A DNA stretch of 64,000 nucleotides from Bacteroides sp. (lineage in GTDB: Bacteria; Bacteroidota; Bacteroidia; Bacteroidales; Bacteroidaceae): assembly GCA_022648295.1 (NCBI GenBank), contig JALCME010000001.1, positions 186,001 to 250,000 of the forward strand, written 5' to 3'. The first letter of the stretch is position 1. Each line of letters begins with the position of its first letter. Below the pieces are notes generated by a model. The model made no database searches. It was given only the letters and a program-made list of their open reading frames with translations, and was not told the origin of the DNA. Made by a program: the position numbers and the translations under genes. This document shows positions 46,608 through 56,418 of this stretch, in pieces.

Positions 46608-47713
46608 ATCTCCCCCCTTAATTCCTTAAAGTAAGTATCCAGTAAACCTTTAGCTGCAACAAAGGAAGTTAAACTTCCCTGAAGAACCTGGTTTTCCTTA
46701 TCCACCAACATCGTCTCTATTTTAGGATTATGATAGAAACTATCCCGAAGTTGTTCGTTTATGCTTTCGTACATCCAATATTTGCTTTGCTCATTACGGC
46801 GGTATTCAAAATATCCGTTATCTTTCACAAAGTCAATGTAGTGATACACCATATCCCAGATCTCTTTTACTCCAAGATTATAAAAGCCTGAATAAGTAAG
46901 TACTTGTGGTGTCCATCCGGAATCCGGAGCTGGGAATAAATGCAACGCATTACGAAACTGGGTGGCTGCCAACTTAGCCCGATCAATATTATCTCCATCG
47001 GCTTTATTGATGACAATGCCATCAGCCATCTCCATAATGCCACGCTTGATACCTTGGAGCTCATCGCCCGTACCGGCCAATTGAATCAATAAAAAGAAAT
47101 CGACCATGGAATGTACCGCTGTCTCGCTCTGCCCCACACCTACGGTTTCCACAAATATCTTATCAAAACCGGCAGCCTCACACAGAATAATAGTTTCACG
47201 TGTCTTACGGGCTACTCCACCCAGAGAACCGGCCGTTGGACTGGGACGAATAAACGATTTGGGATGTACGGAAAGCTTCTCCATACGGGTTTTATCTCCA
47301 AGAATGCTTCCTTTACTCCGTTCACTGCTGGGGTCAATGGCAAGTACCGCCAATTTTCCATCATATTTCCCCAATACATGCAGTCCGAATACATCAATGG
47401 AAGTACTCTTCCCTGCACCCGGCACTCCGCTGATTCCTATACGAATGGATTTGCCGGAATATGGCAAACATTTCTCAATGACTTCCTGGGCAATGGCATG
47501 ATGCTCCGGTCTCACACTTTCCACCAAAGTGACAGCCTGACTCAAAATGGTAACATCTCCCTTTAAAATACCATCAACGAAGTCCCCGACAGATAAATTC
47601 GGTTTCTTGCGTCTTGTTCTTCCCTTCAGATAGGGACTAACGGAAGACGGCTGTTCAATGCCGGCATTGACAGCCAATCCCTTATATTCTTTATCGTTTT
47701 CCGGATGATTCAT
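46604..47713 (-). CDS. meaB: MeaB/ArgK-type GTPase, methylmalonyl-CoA mutase chaperone
   Basis: A 369-residue cytosolic P-loop GTPase. Walker A is GVPGAGKSTSIDVFG near residue 95; LAIDPSSERSKGSILGDKTRM, SPTAGSLGGVARKTRE and VETVGVGQSE are typical MeaB blocks, and the NKAD guanine motif is in VINKADGDN. It protects and reloads the cobalamin-dependent methylmalonyl-CoA mutase used in the succinate-propionate pathway. The mutase genes are not in this window. It lies 9 bp after the DUF1573 gene and is probably co-transcribed with it. Confidence 0.94.
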   Translation of the reverse strand: MNHPENDKEYKGLAVNAGIEQPSSVSPYLKGRTRRKKPNLSVGDFVDGILKGDVTILSQAVTLVESVRPEHHAIAQEVIEKCLPYSGKSIRIGISGVPGAGKSTSIDVFGLHVLGKYDGKLAVLAIDPSSERSKGSILGDKTRMEKLSVHPKSFIRPSPTAGSLGGVARKTRETIILCEAAGFDKIFVETVGVGQSETAVHSMVDFFLLIQLAGTGDELQGIKRGIMEMADGIVINKADGDNIDRAKLAATQFRNALHLFPAPDSGWTPQVLTYSGFYNLGVKEIWDMVYHYIDFVKDNGYFEYRRNEQSKYWMYESINEQLRDSFYHNPKIETMLVDKENQVLQGSLTSFVAAKGLLDTYFKELRGEI

Positions 47714-47722
47714 ATCTTTATC

Positions 47723-48790
47723 CTATTTAGCTTTGATATTGATTTCCACTTTCGGAGAGTGAAGATCATTGGTTATCATTAAAATACGCAGATGGCGTTT
47801 GGTCTTAAATGCATCTTTCTTATTAATAGTCACACGCAGACGGGTAGTTTCACCGGGTTGCAGCACATTCTTCTTCAAACTAACTCCTACCGCCGGATTA
47901 AAGACCTGAAGCTTACTGATCTGCAATAAGGAATGCCCGGTATTTGTCAACAGAATATCCTGCTTTGCTTTACGCTTTTTAGCCAACTCTGCACTCATAT
48001 CAATGTTCTTTTCCGAAAGATGAACTACAGGAGCATTGACCCGTTGTGCATCGGTCAATCCTGAAAAATCGGGTAATAGTATGGTGGAAAGAGGAATCTC
48101 GTTTTCATCACTCACCTTATCGCCGGGGAAACGCGCTAAAAAGATTGAAGTCTGCGTTAACCCCAAATCGTTTAGTTTCTCGGTGTTAAGCGTCAGAGTT
48201 ATGACTCCTTTTTCTCCTTTCTGCAAAACTTCCGGTTCCACACGCATATCCAGGAAAGGAGGTAAGTGCATCAGTATCGGTGCGTATGCCTGATCGGACA
48301 AATTAACCACACCAATTTTAAGCACTGGATGATCTCCCCGATTGACATCTGGAAAATCAAGCGTATTCTTGTCCAAACGAATTTTCCCTATCAGATAAGG
48401 ATAGGTCTTGGTATAGTCCTTAATCTCTTGTACCACTTCTCCCACAAAATGTAGATAAGCCAGATGGGGAACAGCATTGCTATAAATGGCCAAAGACTTA
48501 TCGAAATGCCCCAATGCCTCCGCATCAAACGTCACACTGATAGTTCCTTTCTCCCCGGGAGCAATCGGACTCTTTGTCCATTCAGCTACAGAACAGGCAC
48601 AAGACGGCTCCACTTCAGTGAGAACAAGTGGTTGGTCACCGGTATTGGTGATGACATACTGCACCGTAACCGGATGTTTCCATTCAATCTGCCCGAAATC
48701 ATACGTCTCCTTATTGGAAGAGAAACGTGGTTGTGCCATTGCAGTGAAAGCAGCAACAGCCAATATGTAAGTAGTCAAAATTTGCTTCAT
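47723..48790 (-). CDS. Secreted DUF1573 protein
   Basis: A 355-residue protein with a signal peptide (to about residue 19, AAFTAMA). DUF1573, an immunoglobulin-like fold common in Bacteroidetes, is visible at the N-terminus (NKETYDFGQIEWKHPVTVQYVITNTGDQPLVLTEVEPSCACS...PGEKGTISVTFDAEALGHFDKSLAIYSN, read in part) and two further Ig-like segments follow (about 145-225 and 245-355). The family has no established function. It is the promoter-proximal gene of a pair with meaB. Confidence 0.88.
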   Translation of the reverse strand: MKQILTTYILAVAAFTAMAQPRFSSNKETYDFGQIEWKHPVTVQYVITNTGDQPLVLTEVEPSCACSVAEWTKSPIAPGEKGTISVTFDAEALGHFDKSLAIYSNAVPHLAYLHFVGEVVQEIKDYTKTYPYLIGKIRLDKNTLDFPDVNRGDHPVLKIGVVNLSDQAYAPILMHLPPFLDMRVEPEVLQKGEKGVITLTLNTEKLNDLGLTQTSIFLARFPGDKVSDENEIPLSTILLPDFSGLTDAQRVNAPVVHLSEKNIDMSAELAKKRKAKQDILLTNTGHSLLQISKLQVFNPAVGVSLKKNVLQPGETTRLRVTINKKDAFKTKRHLRILMITNDLHSPKVEINIKAK

Positions 48791-48812
48791 TCATTCTTTA
48801 ACTTAGGATGCA

Positions 48813-48820
48813 CAAAAGTA
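48813..48820 (-). promoter_or_regulatory. -7 box for the DUF1573-meaB pair
   Basis: The minus strand reads TACTTTTG, an exact TAnnTTTG match, 22 bp upstream of the DUF1573 start. Confidence 0.6.
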
Positions 48821-48892
48821 GGAGTTTCCGGCGAAAGTTCCTAATAAATCTGTCACCGGACCTCTACTTACCAGAGCATCTATTTTTTCTTA

Positions 48893-51800
48893 TTAATTGG
48901 CTGTCTTCACTTTCATGGAAGTGGAATGAGCCGCATACTCGGGTGCATAAGCACTCTGTACGATAGCCAGGCCACTTTCATATTCTCCTGCACGCGCCAC
49001 ATGATAACCGGATTCCAGCACATGTACCCCTTTATCCAAATGGTCGAAAAAGAAATTGGAAGAAGCATCCTTTATTTCCAAGTAGTATCCCGCTCCATGA
49101 TTCCAGTGATAACCGGATATACTTTCTACCGGTTCAAAGCAAGCACCCCGCTGATCTTTTAACTGGACGAAGTCCATGGCACGGTCAAGACGCAAAACCA
49201 ACCGGGAAATCACTTTATCGCCTACACTCAATTGCATACCCGGCACAATCCGTTGCAATTGTTTGCTTCCATTGGCGAGCGTACGTTCCACATAGAGTTG
49301 CTTCTCTATGCCCAACTCACCTCCGTGCTGCTTTACCTGAGAAATAGCTTCCAAATATTGTGCATAAACAGCTCCCCACGCAATGCCGTCATCCAGTTTC
49401 TCTATAGTAATGGATTTGGCCTTGACTTCCGGACTGTTTTCCGTAAAGGTTTCTCTGACAGAAGCAAGCCCAGGAAGAACATCTTGGGAAGAAGCAAGTG
49501 TTTTCATTACTTTTTTTCCAAGCGTTATGCGCACATCTCCCTGGTTAGCCAACAAATCATTACCATGACAAAGCAAGGCATATACTGCATCGGCAGTAGC
49601 GACCGGAGTCTTCCAATTTGTGACTTGTTTCTGCTTCAATAACCAAACTTTCATTTCTTCAATCAAATCACCATTACCCTCCACCAAAGAGAGAGCCTCC
49701 ATGGCTTCAACCTGGACGGATACCGGCCACATTCCCCACCGATATGGAGTTTCATTAAAAGCAAAATAAGTCCCCCGTTCGTCAGTTTGCACTAAATGCT
49801 CCTTGATAGAAGCGATAAAATCACCGGCATCAGCTTTTTGTCCCGCCTGATGAAGAATAATAGCAGATTTCGCCTTACAGGAAATGGAACCTTGTTCCAA
49901 GTTATTGTTCACCTTCGAGAGAAAGTATCGATAGGCTTTCTCGTTAGTAGGAGGTACTTTCTCACCGGAAATGGCTATGAGATACAAATAATTCATGGCA
50001 GTATCGGAGAGCGTGGAAATCGTCGAGCCATTCTTTTCCGCCTTAAGCATATCACGATATTCATCAAAAGCAGCCTTATGAAGATAGTCAAAAGCCTTTT
50101 GTTCCATACTTAGCACCTCGGAAGGAGCATCCTTTCCGGTTAATAGCGAAAGCCGAACGAATAACTCGGTAATATATTCCGTCATGGAATGGCTAGCATA
50201 CATCCCTCTATACCAACTCCATGCACCTTCACTATTTTGCAGTTCTTTGAGCTTGGTAAGCGCCGTAATACCAGCATTAGAAAGGTTATTCAAATCAAAT
50301 AATGTAAGAATACGCGCCTTACGTTCCGCCTCGGTATTAGCTTCGAGCAGCCAGGGAGATGCTTCCAATAAGATATTCTTCACATCCTGGTTTTTCTGCA
50401 ATTCACTCCAGAACACTTCCTTGTCCGCTTTATGCAAACGCCAACCATCAAGAATTGTTTTAATCCGGGGATTGCTATTCAAGATATAGGCGGCCAACGT
50501 GTTGGCATAATATGCCGTAGCCCATGACACAGCATTGTCATTTATAGGCTGAGCTAATGCAGGTAAAGCTTGTACGGCATACCAAGCCGGATTCCCGGTA
50601 AACTCCACAGTCAACTTCCTGTTTGTTGCAGAACTGCTGTTCCGATTGAATAGGCTGTCCAACGGAAATATACGAGTTTCCTTTCCCCTAACCGGAAGGG
50701 CGAGGGTTTCCGTGATATATTCTTTATTACTTAATACCGGCAACAGATGTTGCTCCCCGTCACTAAATGTACCTCCGGCAGCCACCATTCTCACCCCAAG
50801 TAATTGATAGTTGTCTGTCACAGCAAATCCGAAGTTAACCGGAATGGTTTTTCCGGCATCCACCTTGAAAGATTGGCTCTGTGTTGATAGCACTTTTTCA
50901 GTTACCGGATCAAAGAGCTCAAACTTGACCTTACCTTTTTGCACATTTCCCGTGAGATTAGCTATTGTGGCAGCAATGGAAGTCTGATCCCCCACCCGTA
51001 CAAATCGCGGTAGGTTAGGTGAAAGCATAAACTCCTTCGAGGCTACCACAGAAGCATCCAACCGCCCCGTCAACATACCCCGGGTGTGGGCATATCCACG
51101 GAAATTCCAACGGGTCAGACTCTCCGGCATAACAAATGAAAGGGCAATTTCTCCTTTTTCATTCGTACGAAGTTGTGGATAAAAGAAGGCGGTCTCCTTG
51201 AAATTGGAACGAAGCGAGATGTTATTCGAAGAAATATCCGCGTCTTCCACCGCGTCTTCCGCTCCATGATCCATGCTTACTACTTCTTCTTCATAAAGCA
51301 CCCCCGTTGAAGCATCTTCACCTGTTGAAGGAGGGACAACTGCTTTACCGACAGCTAAAGAAACTCCACGTATACGGAGACCCTTCGCGCCGGAAGCCAA
51401 CGTTGCATTCCTTGATACCGCGTATAAGATTTCGCCTGAACCGTCGCTAAAACCAGACTGACAAAAGCTATCATAGATTAAGGAAGGTGTTTTCCATGTC
51501 TGCATAGGGAAAGAACAATTATAGAAGGCCCATCCCACGTAAGAGTTACCCCAATAGACCACCGGCAAATACAACGGATATATGACGAAAAGCCCTTGGC
51601 GGTTGGGATACAATTTATCTAACGAAGCATCATACATTGCTGCTAACATTTCAGCATCGGCAGGTTTTCCTTGCGGAGTCATAATAAGTAGCTTCCATTC
51701 TTCCTGTTGTCCCGGGCGCAATTTATCGCGGAACGTTTCCCATCTCATCTTTAATGTCTTCTCCGGTAAACGTTTTTTCAGTTCCACTTTTCTGGAATAA

Positions 51801-54637
51801 ACTTCCCCGCCCTTTACAAAGGTAAACAACATGACCATTCCACTTCCGTATTCCGGCAAATAGGGCTTCTCGATGCGGACAATGGAATCGGAAAGCTGCA
51901 TGACGGAAGTTTCCAAACGTCGATCACCAGAGAACACATCAACCATCACATAAGCATCCTTATAGAAAGTACCGATGGAAAATTGTGCGGGATGAGTAGC
52001 ATCAAACTCTAAATTACGGGCATAAAACCAAAGATTTGATTTATCAGCAGGGTGATTGTCCATATACGAAAAGAGCACCACCTCTTTCTTGAAAGAAATA
52101 TTCCGTCCCTGATCGTCTTTTGCCGAAAGCAACAGTTGGTATATTCCTGAAGGTAAAGTACGCCACGCTGGTAACAAAACTTCTTTATTTGACACAAAGG
52201 AGTCGGAAAGTATTTCCCGGTTACCTGACTTCTCCATTTTAACCAATTGATATTTTCCTGTCAGTTCTACAGGCTCTTGATTCAAATTTCTTGCAATGAA
52301 AGTCATACGGACTGTGTCATCCTTACAAATCGGGTCATTGTCACTAAGCGAAAGAACCACTGAGTGATCACCAGCCATGACACGGGTGAAGGCATTTTGC
52401 GTTTCACCGGACCTATTCGTCACGGTAGCTTCAACTTGGTAAATACAGGTATAGTTAACATCGTTATTATTCGTTCCTTCCAAGCGTACGGGTATGGCAA
52501 ACATTCCATCTTTTCCCACTACAACTTTACCAGAAGCCAGGTGAGCATTATTCAGACCAGACGTCCCCCAGTACAGATTATATTTCCGACTGACCACGTA
52601 ACTCAATGATAGCCCTTCCATTGGAACTCCGCTGAACGAGCCGACTTTACCGGTAACCTGCACGCTATCTCCTATTTGATAGGTTTTCTTCGATGAATCA
52701 AACACAATCTCAAAGGTAGGACGTTTATATTCTTCTACCTGAACGGTTGTCCTTCCGCCATCTGTCCCGGGAACTTCAATCGAATATCTTCCGCCAAGAC
52801 AAGCAGATGGGAGCATAAATTCCGCACTAAATGAACCGAAGTCATTGGTACGAACTTCTTTACGCACCATTTCCTTATTATTCGCATCGCGCAAAGTAAC
52901 CGAATAAGCCTTATTTGCAATAACATCCGCAGTATCCCGTTGTTGTGCATAGGCAACACCTTTTATATAAATAGTCTGTCCGGGACGGTAAATCGAACGA
53001 TCAGTCAAAATCGTTAAGTTGTTCTGCACTTTCCGTTCATTCACCCAGGACTGATACCCATTAAAATAAACCCGTTGGGGCAGCATGGCTGTATCAACTC
53101 CTTTGGCTGCAATCAACGTACGGAATAACGGATTCCAGTCTACCGAGACTTTACCTTCTGCATTTGTTTTCAGGCGCTTCAAGGTATCCCCTTTAACCGA
53201 ACAAAAAGTAATCCATGCGTCAGGTATAGGCTGCCCTGTATGGCTATCCAATGCCACGGCCTCATATTTCTTATCAGAAAGTCCCCTCGTTAAGACCTTA
53301 AAATGAGTCAACGATAAAAGCTGCTCATCCGTACTCCCTTTTCCTCCCTCGGGAATCACTTGTACAACGTAGTACCCGGGAGCTTCCGGCATTTGCATCC
53401 GATAAGTCGTATCACGAGATTGATAATCACCGGAACGAAGCAAAGCAAAGTGTTTGACAAGCACCTTCCGAGCAGACTTCTTAAGCAAAGAAGATGGTTT
53501 CCCTTTTTCCACCTGAGCATATGTTGACTCATTTATGCGAAACATATTAAGGATAAAACCATCCAGATTTTTATGACTCACTTGTAGAGTCAAAGAATCA
53601 CCCGGGCAGGCAACTTTTTCAGTCCGCAAGTTCAGTTGGGCCTGCAAGATACTTTCCCGCAATTCCTGTAATGCAGAAATACGAAGATATTTAGGATAAA
53701 GCCGGATTGCCTCATCACACACCTTTAAGGCATCGGGTTGCTTATTTGCTCTGATATAATAACGCGCCTTAGCTAGATAAACCTCTGCACAGACCTCCCT
53801 GCTGGCATAATTGGAAATCAACTGATTTAAAACATTCAAATAAGTAGAAGATGTATCTTTATCCTCATTTGCCCACCCCTGAGAATTCAGGGTAGATAAA
53901 ATAAAAGCGTCCTCACTCTCCGGCATGCGTTGATAGCTCTCTATTATCCGCTGATAAGTTCCGGCAATCTTCTCGTTTACAAGGGAGTCTAGCCCAAATC
54001 CGGTGACTTGCTCCAATGCGCGAATACTTTGTGATGCTAACAAATGATACATATCATGGTGATAATATTCACTGGCATCCCCTAAAACAGTAAAGGGAAC
54101 ATAAGTACGGGAAGAGGTTTGCAATAACGCCGTGGAATCATTCAAAACCTTACTGGCGTATTTCAGGACTTGCCCTACAAACAAATTAGCACTCCATTCC
54201 CGAATATCGTCTGGCAGAGTGTTTTCTTCCCACTCAAGAGCAGCACGTTTTTGCAATTCCCAACGATGATTTAACGCATATTCACCATAGACATGGGCAA
54301 TCAACGTATTTAGAATAGCCCGGCTTACCCGGTTTGGTTCTTTAGTGGCCCATTGCTCGAGTCCTTTCAAGTCAAGATAAAAGCTATCCGGTGTCAATAC
54401 CCCCTGATAAGTGGCACGGCATAAATATGCCTTCAGCATTTGTGGAGTATTTCTCTCCCGTTCCCCCTTTTGGAATATCTGATTCGACAACTGAATAACT
54501 GTCTGCGGCAGACTCTTTTTCTGCGCTTTTTCTATTTCTCCCCATAGCTTATTATATGATTGGGCATGGGCTACAGACATACAGCAAAAACATGCTGCTA
54601 TAAATAACAAATTAAAGACTCTTATTTTTTTTTTCAT
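48893..54637 (-). CDS. Large alpha-2-macroglobulin family protein, secreted
   Basis: A 1914-residue protein with a signal peptide (CCMSVAHAQ). The first 340 residues are helical and repeat-like. Macroglobulin domains follow, including the MG2 motif IYRPGQTIYIKGVAYAQQRD near 550. The alpha-2-macroglobulin domain is at about 1150 (FFYPQLRTNEKGEIALSFVMPESLTRWNFRGYAHTR, read in part). Next comes a helical toroid domain (ALPALAQPINDNAVSWATAYYANTL; ELQNSEGAWSWYRGMYASHSMTEYITELFVRL). A C-terminal receptor-like domain ends the protein. The thioester motif CxEQ of trapping macroglobulins is not seen at the expected place. The signal sequence has no lipobox cysteine at the cleavage site, though cysteines precede it. 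Likely a periplasmic protease-interacting protein; true partner unknown. Confidence 0.9.
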   Translation of the reverse strand: MKKKIRVFNLLFIAACFCCMSVAHAQSYNKLWGEIEKAQKKSLPQTVIQLSNQIFQKGERERNTPQMLKAYLCRATYQGVLTPDSFYLDLKGLEQWATKEPNRVSRAILNTLIAHVYGEYALNHRWELQKRAALEWEENTLPDDIREWSANLFVGQVLKYASKVLNDSTALLQTSSRTYVPFTVLGDASEYYHHDMYHLLASQSIRALEQVTGFGLDSLVNEKIAGTYQRIIESYQRMPESEDAFILSTLNSQGWANEDKDTSSTYLNVLNQLISNYASREVCAEVYLAKARYYIRANKQPDALKVCDEAIRLYPKYLRISALQELRESILQAQLNLRTEKVACPGDSLTLQVSHKNLDGFILNMFRINESTYAQVEKGKPSSLLKKSARKVLVKHFALLRSGDYQSRDTTYRMQMPEAPGYYVVQVIPEGGKGSTDEQLLSLTHFKVLTRGLSDKKYEAVALDSHTGQPIPDAWITFCSVKGDTLKRLKTNAEGKVSVDWNPLFRTLIAAKGVDTAMLPQRVYFNGYQSWVNERKVQNNLTILTDRSIYRPGQTIYIKGVAYAQQRDTADVIANKAYSVTLRDANNKEMVRKEVRTNDFGSFSAEFMLPSACLGGRYSIEVPGTDGGRTTVQVEEYKRPTFEIVFDSSKKTYQIGDSVQVTGKVGSFSGVPMEGLSLSYVVSRKYNLYWGTSGLNNAHLASGKVVVGKDGMFAIPVRLEGTNNNDVNYTCIYQVEATVTNRSGETQNAFTRVMAGDHSVVLSLSDNDPICKDDTVRMTFIARNLNQEPVELTGKYQLVKMEKSGNREILSDSFVSNKEVLLPAWRTLPSGIYQLLLSAKDDQGRNISFKKEVVLFSYMDNHPADKSNLWFYARNLEFDATHPAQFSIGTFYKDAYVMVDVFSGDRRLETSVMQLSDSIVRIEKPYLPEYGSGMVMLFTFVKGGEVYSRKVELKKRLPEKTLKMRWETFRDKLRPGQQEEWKLLIMTPQGKPADAEMLAAMYDASLDKLYPNRQGLFVIYPLYLPVVYWGNSYVGWAFYNCSFPMQTWKTPSLIYDSFCQSGFSDGSGEILYAVSRNATLASGAKGLRIRGVSLAVGKAVVPPSTGEDASTGVLYEEEVVSMDHGAEDAVEDADISSNNISLRSNFKETAFFYPQLRTNEKGEIALSFVMPESLTRWNFRGYAHTRGMLTGRLDASVVASKEFMLSPNLPRFVRVGDQTSIAATIANLTGNVQKGKVKFELFDPVTEKVLSTQSQSFKVDAGKTIPVNFGFAVTDNYQLLGVRMVAAGGTFSDGEQHLLPVLSNKEYITETLALPVRGKETRIFPLDSLFNRNSSSATNRKLTVEFTGNPAWYAVQALPALAQPINDNAVSWATAYYANTLAAYILNSNPRIKTILDGWRLHKADKEVFWSELQKNQDVKNILLEASPWLLEANTEAERKARILTLFDLNNLSNAGITALTKLKELQNSEGAWSWYRGMYASHSMTEYITELFVRLSLLTGKDAPSEVLSMEQKAFDYLHKAAFDEYRDMLKAEKNGSTISTLSDTAMNYLYLIAISGEKVPPTNEKAYRYFLSKVNNNLEQGSISCKAKSAIILHQAGQKADAGDFIASIKEHLVQTDERGTYFAFNETPYRWGMWPVSVQVEAMEALSLVEGNGDLIEEMKVWLLKQKQVTNWKTPVATADAVYALLCHGNDLLANQGDVRITLGKKVMKTLASSQDVLPGLASVRETFTENSPEVKAKSITIEKLDDGIAWGAVYAQYLEAISQVKQHGGELGIEKQLYVERTLANGSKQLQRIVPGMQLSVGDKVISRLVLRLDRAMDFVQLKDQRGACFEPVESISGYHWNHGAGYYLEIKDASSNFFFDHLDKGVHVLESGYHVARAGEYESGLAIVQSAYAPEYAAHSTSMKVKTAN

Positions 54638-54692
54638 AAGTACTTCCTCTTAGCTTTTGTTTCATTGACAAAGAAAATGAATAAAGTCTAAA

Positions 54693-54700
54693 CAAACGTA
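54693..54700 (-). promoter_or_regulatory. -7 box for the alpha-2-macroglobulin gene
   Basis: The minus strand reads TACGTTTG, an exact TAnnTTTG match, 55 bp upstream of the start codon. Confidence 0.55.
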
Positions 54701-54804
54701 CTTTTTATCTTAAAAAATATGCCATATCATACAAAAGCATATCGAGTCACAAATCAAAAAGATATTAATTTAAGCAAATATTATTATTTATGATACAATT
54801 TTAT

Positions 54805-54812
54805 TATATTTG
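54805..54812 (+). promoter_or_regulatory. -7 box for the alanine symporter gene
   Basis: TATATTTG matches TAnnTTTG exactly, 19 bp upstream of ATG 54832. It lies inside the longer open frame that starts at 54790, which argues for the shorter start. Confidence 0.65.
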
Positions 54813-54831
54813 CAATCAAAACAGACTCTTT

Positions 54832-56193
54832 ATGAACTTCATTGAAACTTTTTTTGGAAGCTTAAGTTCTTATTTATGGAGTTGGCCCATGATCATTCTA
54901 TTATTAGGAACACATCTTTTTCTCACAATCAGACTACGAGTTCCGCAGCGTAGAATATTTACCGCCATCCGGCTGTCATTCAGTAAAGATAAGGATAGTA
55001 AAGGAGATGTTAGCCCATTTGGTGCACTAGCTACAGCATTGGCAGGGACAATAGGAACAGGAAATATTGTAGGAGTCGCTACCGCAATTTCGCTGGGAGG
55101 ACCGGGTGCTGTATTCTGGTGCTGGCTTACAGGTGTTTTGGGTATCGCCACTAAATATTCCGAAGGGGTACTCGCTATAAAATACCGTGTACAGACATCT
55201 AACGGGGAAATGCTTGGCGGACCAATGTATGCTTTGGAAAGAGGGATGAAAATGAAATGGCTCGCCATCCTTTTTTGCATATTTACAGTATTGGCTTCAC
55301 TCGGGATAGGAAGCACCGTACAAGCCAATTCCATATCACTATTACTCAACGAAACCTGGAATATTTCCCCTTATCTCAGCGGAGCTGTCATTACTCTTTG
55401 TCTCACGCTCGTAATCATATTCGGAGTAAAAGGCATTTCCAAGGTCTGCACAGCCCTAGTTCCATTCATGGCCGTGTTCTACGTTATAAGTTGCTGCTAC
55501 ATTCTATTTGTAAACAGTGCCTATCTGGGAGAAGCCATACGCATCATTATAAGTGACGCTTTTAGTGCCGACTCCATAGTAGGGGGTATGACAGGAGGAG
55601 GTGTAATGTTAGCGGCGCGGTATGGAATTGCCCGAGGACTATTCTCCAACGAGTCAGGTTTAGGATCTGCACCCATCGTGGCTGCTGCTGCACGTACAAG
55701 AAATCCCGTAAGGCAGGCATTGGTTTCTTCCACAGCAACTTTTTGGGATACTGTTGTCATTTGTGCTTTGACCGGATTGGTTCTGGTTAGCAGCATCATA
55801 GCTTATCCGGACATTGACTATAGCCAAGGCGGTATATTAACTAAAGCCGCTTTCACAAAAATACCTTTTTGGGGACCGATAATACTCTCCATTGGCATTT
55901 GTACTTTTGCTTTCAGTACTATTCTCGGATGGTCTTATTATGCAGAAAAGGCAATGGAATATTTGGGTGGCAAACGATCTATCCGTTATTTCCGCTTTAT
56001 TTATATCGTATTAGTCTATTGCGGATCGGTAGCCAGCTTAGCACTGGTATGGAACATCGCAGATTGTATGAATGCTCTAATGGCACTCCCCAATTTATTC
56101 TCCTTACTATTGCTCTCCGGAGTGGTAGCTAAAGAAACTAATCGGTATTTATGGGGAGGGAAATTAGATGAATGGGATTCTCCAATACACTAA
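54832..56193 (+). CDS. Sodium:alanine symporter (AGCS family)
   Basis: A 453-residue inner-membrane protein with about ten transmembrane segments. The AGCS signature is clear: FGALATALAGTIGTGNIVGVATAISLGGPGAVFWCWLTGVLGIATKYSEG (read in part), MTGGGVMLAARYGIARGLFSNESGLGSAPIVAAAARTRNPVRQALVS and FAFSTILGWSYYAEKAMEY. It imports alanine or glycine with sodium. ATG 54832 (MNFIETFFGSLSSYLW) is chosen because the promoter box would lie inside the longer frame. Two hairpins follow the stop codon. Confidence 0.94.
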   Translation: MNFIETFFGSLSSYLWSWPMIILLLGTHLFLTIRLRVPQRRIFTAIRLSFSKDKDSKGDVSPFGALATALAGTIGTGNIVGVATAISLGGPGAVFWCWLTGVLGIATKYSEGVLAIKYRVQTSNGEMLGGPMYALERGMKMKWLAILFCIFTVLASLGIGSTVQANSISLLLNETWNISPYLSGAVITLCLTLVIIFGVKGISKVCTALVPFMAVFYVISCCYILFVNSAYLGEAIRIIISDAFSADSIVGGMTGGGVMLAARYGIARGLFSNESGLGSAPIVAAAARTRNPVRQALVSSTATFWDTVVICALTGLVLVSSIIAYPDIDYSQGGILTKAAFTKIPFWGPIILSIGICTFAFSTILGWSYYAEKAMEYLGGKRSIRYFRFIYIVLVYCGSVASLALVWNIADCMNALMALPNLFSLLLLSGVVAKETNRYLWGGKLDEWDSPIH

Positions 56194-56194
56194 A

Positions 56195-56231
56195 AAGCGG
56201 AACTAACGCTACGATCAACGTTGTCCCGCTT
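56195..56231 (+). terminator. Imperfect hairpin after the alanine symporter
   Basis: AAGCGG (56195-56200) pairs with CCGCTT (56226-56231), extended inward with one mismatch. The following T-tract is poor (CTATAAT), so it is a weak terminator at best. Confidence 0.4.
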
Positions 56232-56260
56232 CTATAATATGTAGTTAATATACGATTTAC

Positions 56261-56280
56261 AAAAGAGCTTTGCTCTTTTT
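56261..56280. terminator. Bidirectional terminator between the symporter and the 24-codon ORF
   Basis: A perfect 8-bp inverted repeat AAAAGAGC-ttt-GCTCTTTT ends in TTTTT on the plus strand and in TTTT on the minus strand. It is 23 bp past the stop of the minus-strand small ORF and 67 bp past the symporter stop. Confidence 0.75.
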
Positions 56281-56302
56281 CATAATTAAAAGGGATATAC
56301 GC

Positions 56303-56377
56303 TCAGAGCGTTACATATCCCCAGATGTGTTTGTCTGACTCACCGAGTCTTTTCATAATCTTTTTAAACATCTTCAT
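56303..56377 (-). CDS. 24-residue small protein with perfect Shine-Dalgarno, unknown function
   Basis: The ORF runs ATG 56377 to TGA 56303 and encodes a basic peptide beginning MKMFKKIMKRLGES and ending KHIWGYVTL. An AGGAGG Shine-Dalgarno lies 8 nt before the ATG, which is striking because Bacteroides genes seldom have one. A -7 box (56432-56439, minus strand) lies about 55 bp upstream and a hairpin terminator about 23 bp downstream, so promoter, ribosome site, ORF and terminator form a complete unit. A 13-nt palindrome ACGCTC-a-GAGCGT (56299-56311) overlaps the stop codon. I do not recognise the peptide; the cationic N-terminus could bind membrane or RNA. Confidence 0.65.
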   Translation of the reverse strand: MKMFKKIMKRLGESDKHIWGYVTL

Positions 56378-56418
56378 TTTGTTATCCTCCTAAAAATAAT
56401 TATTGCCCTTTTAAAAAC

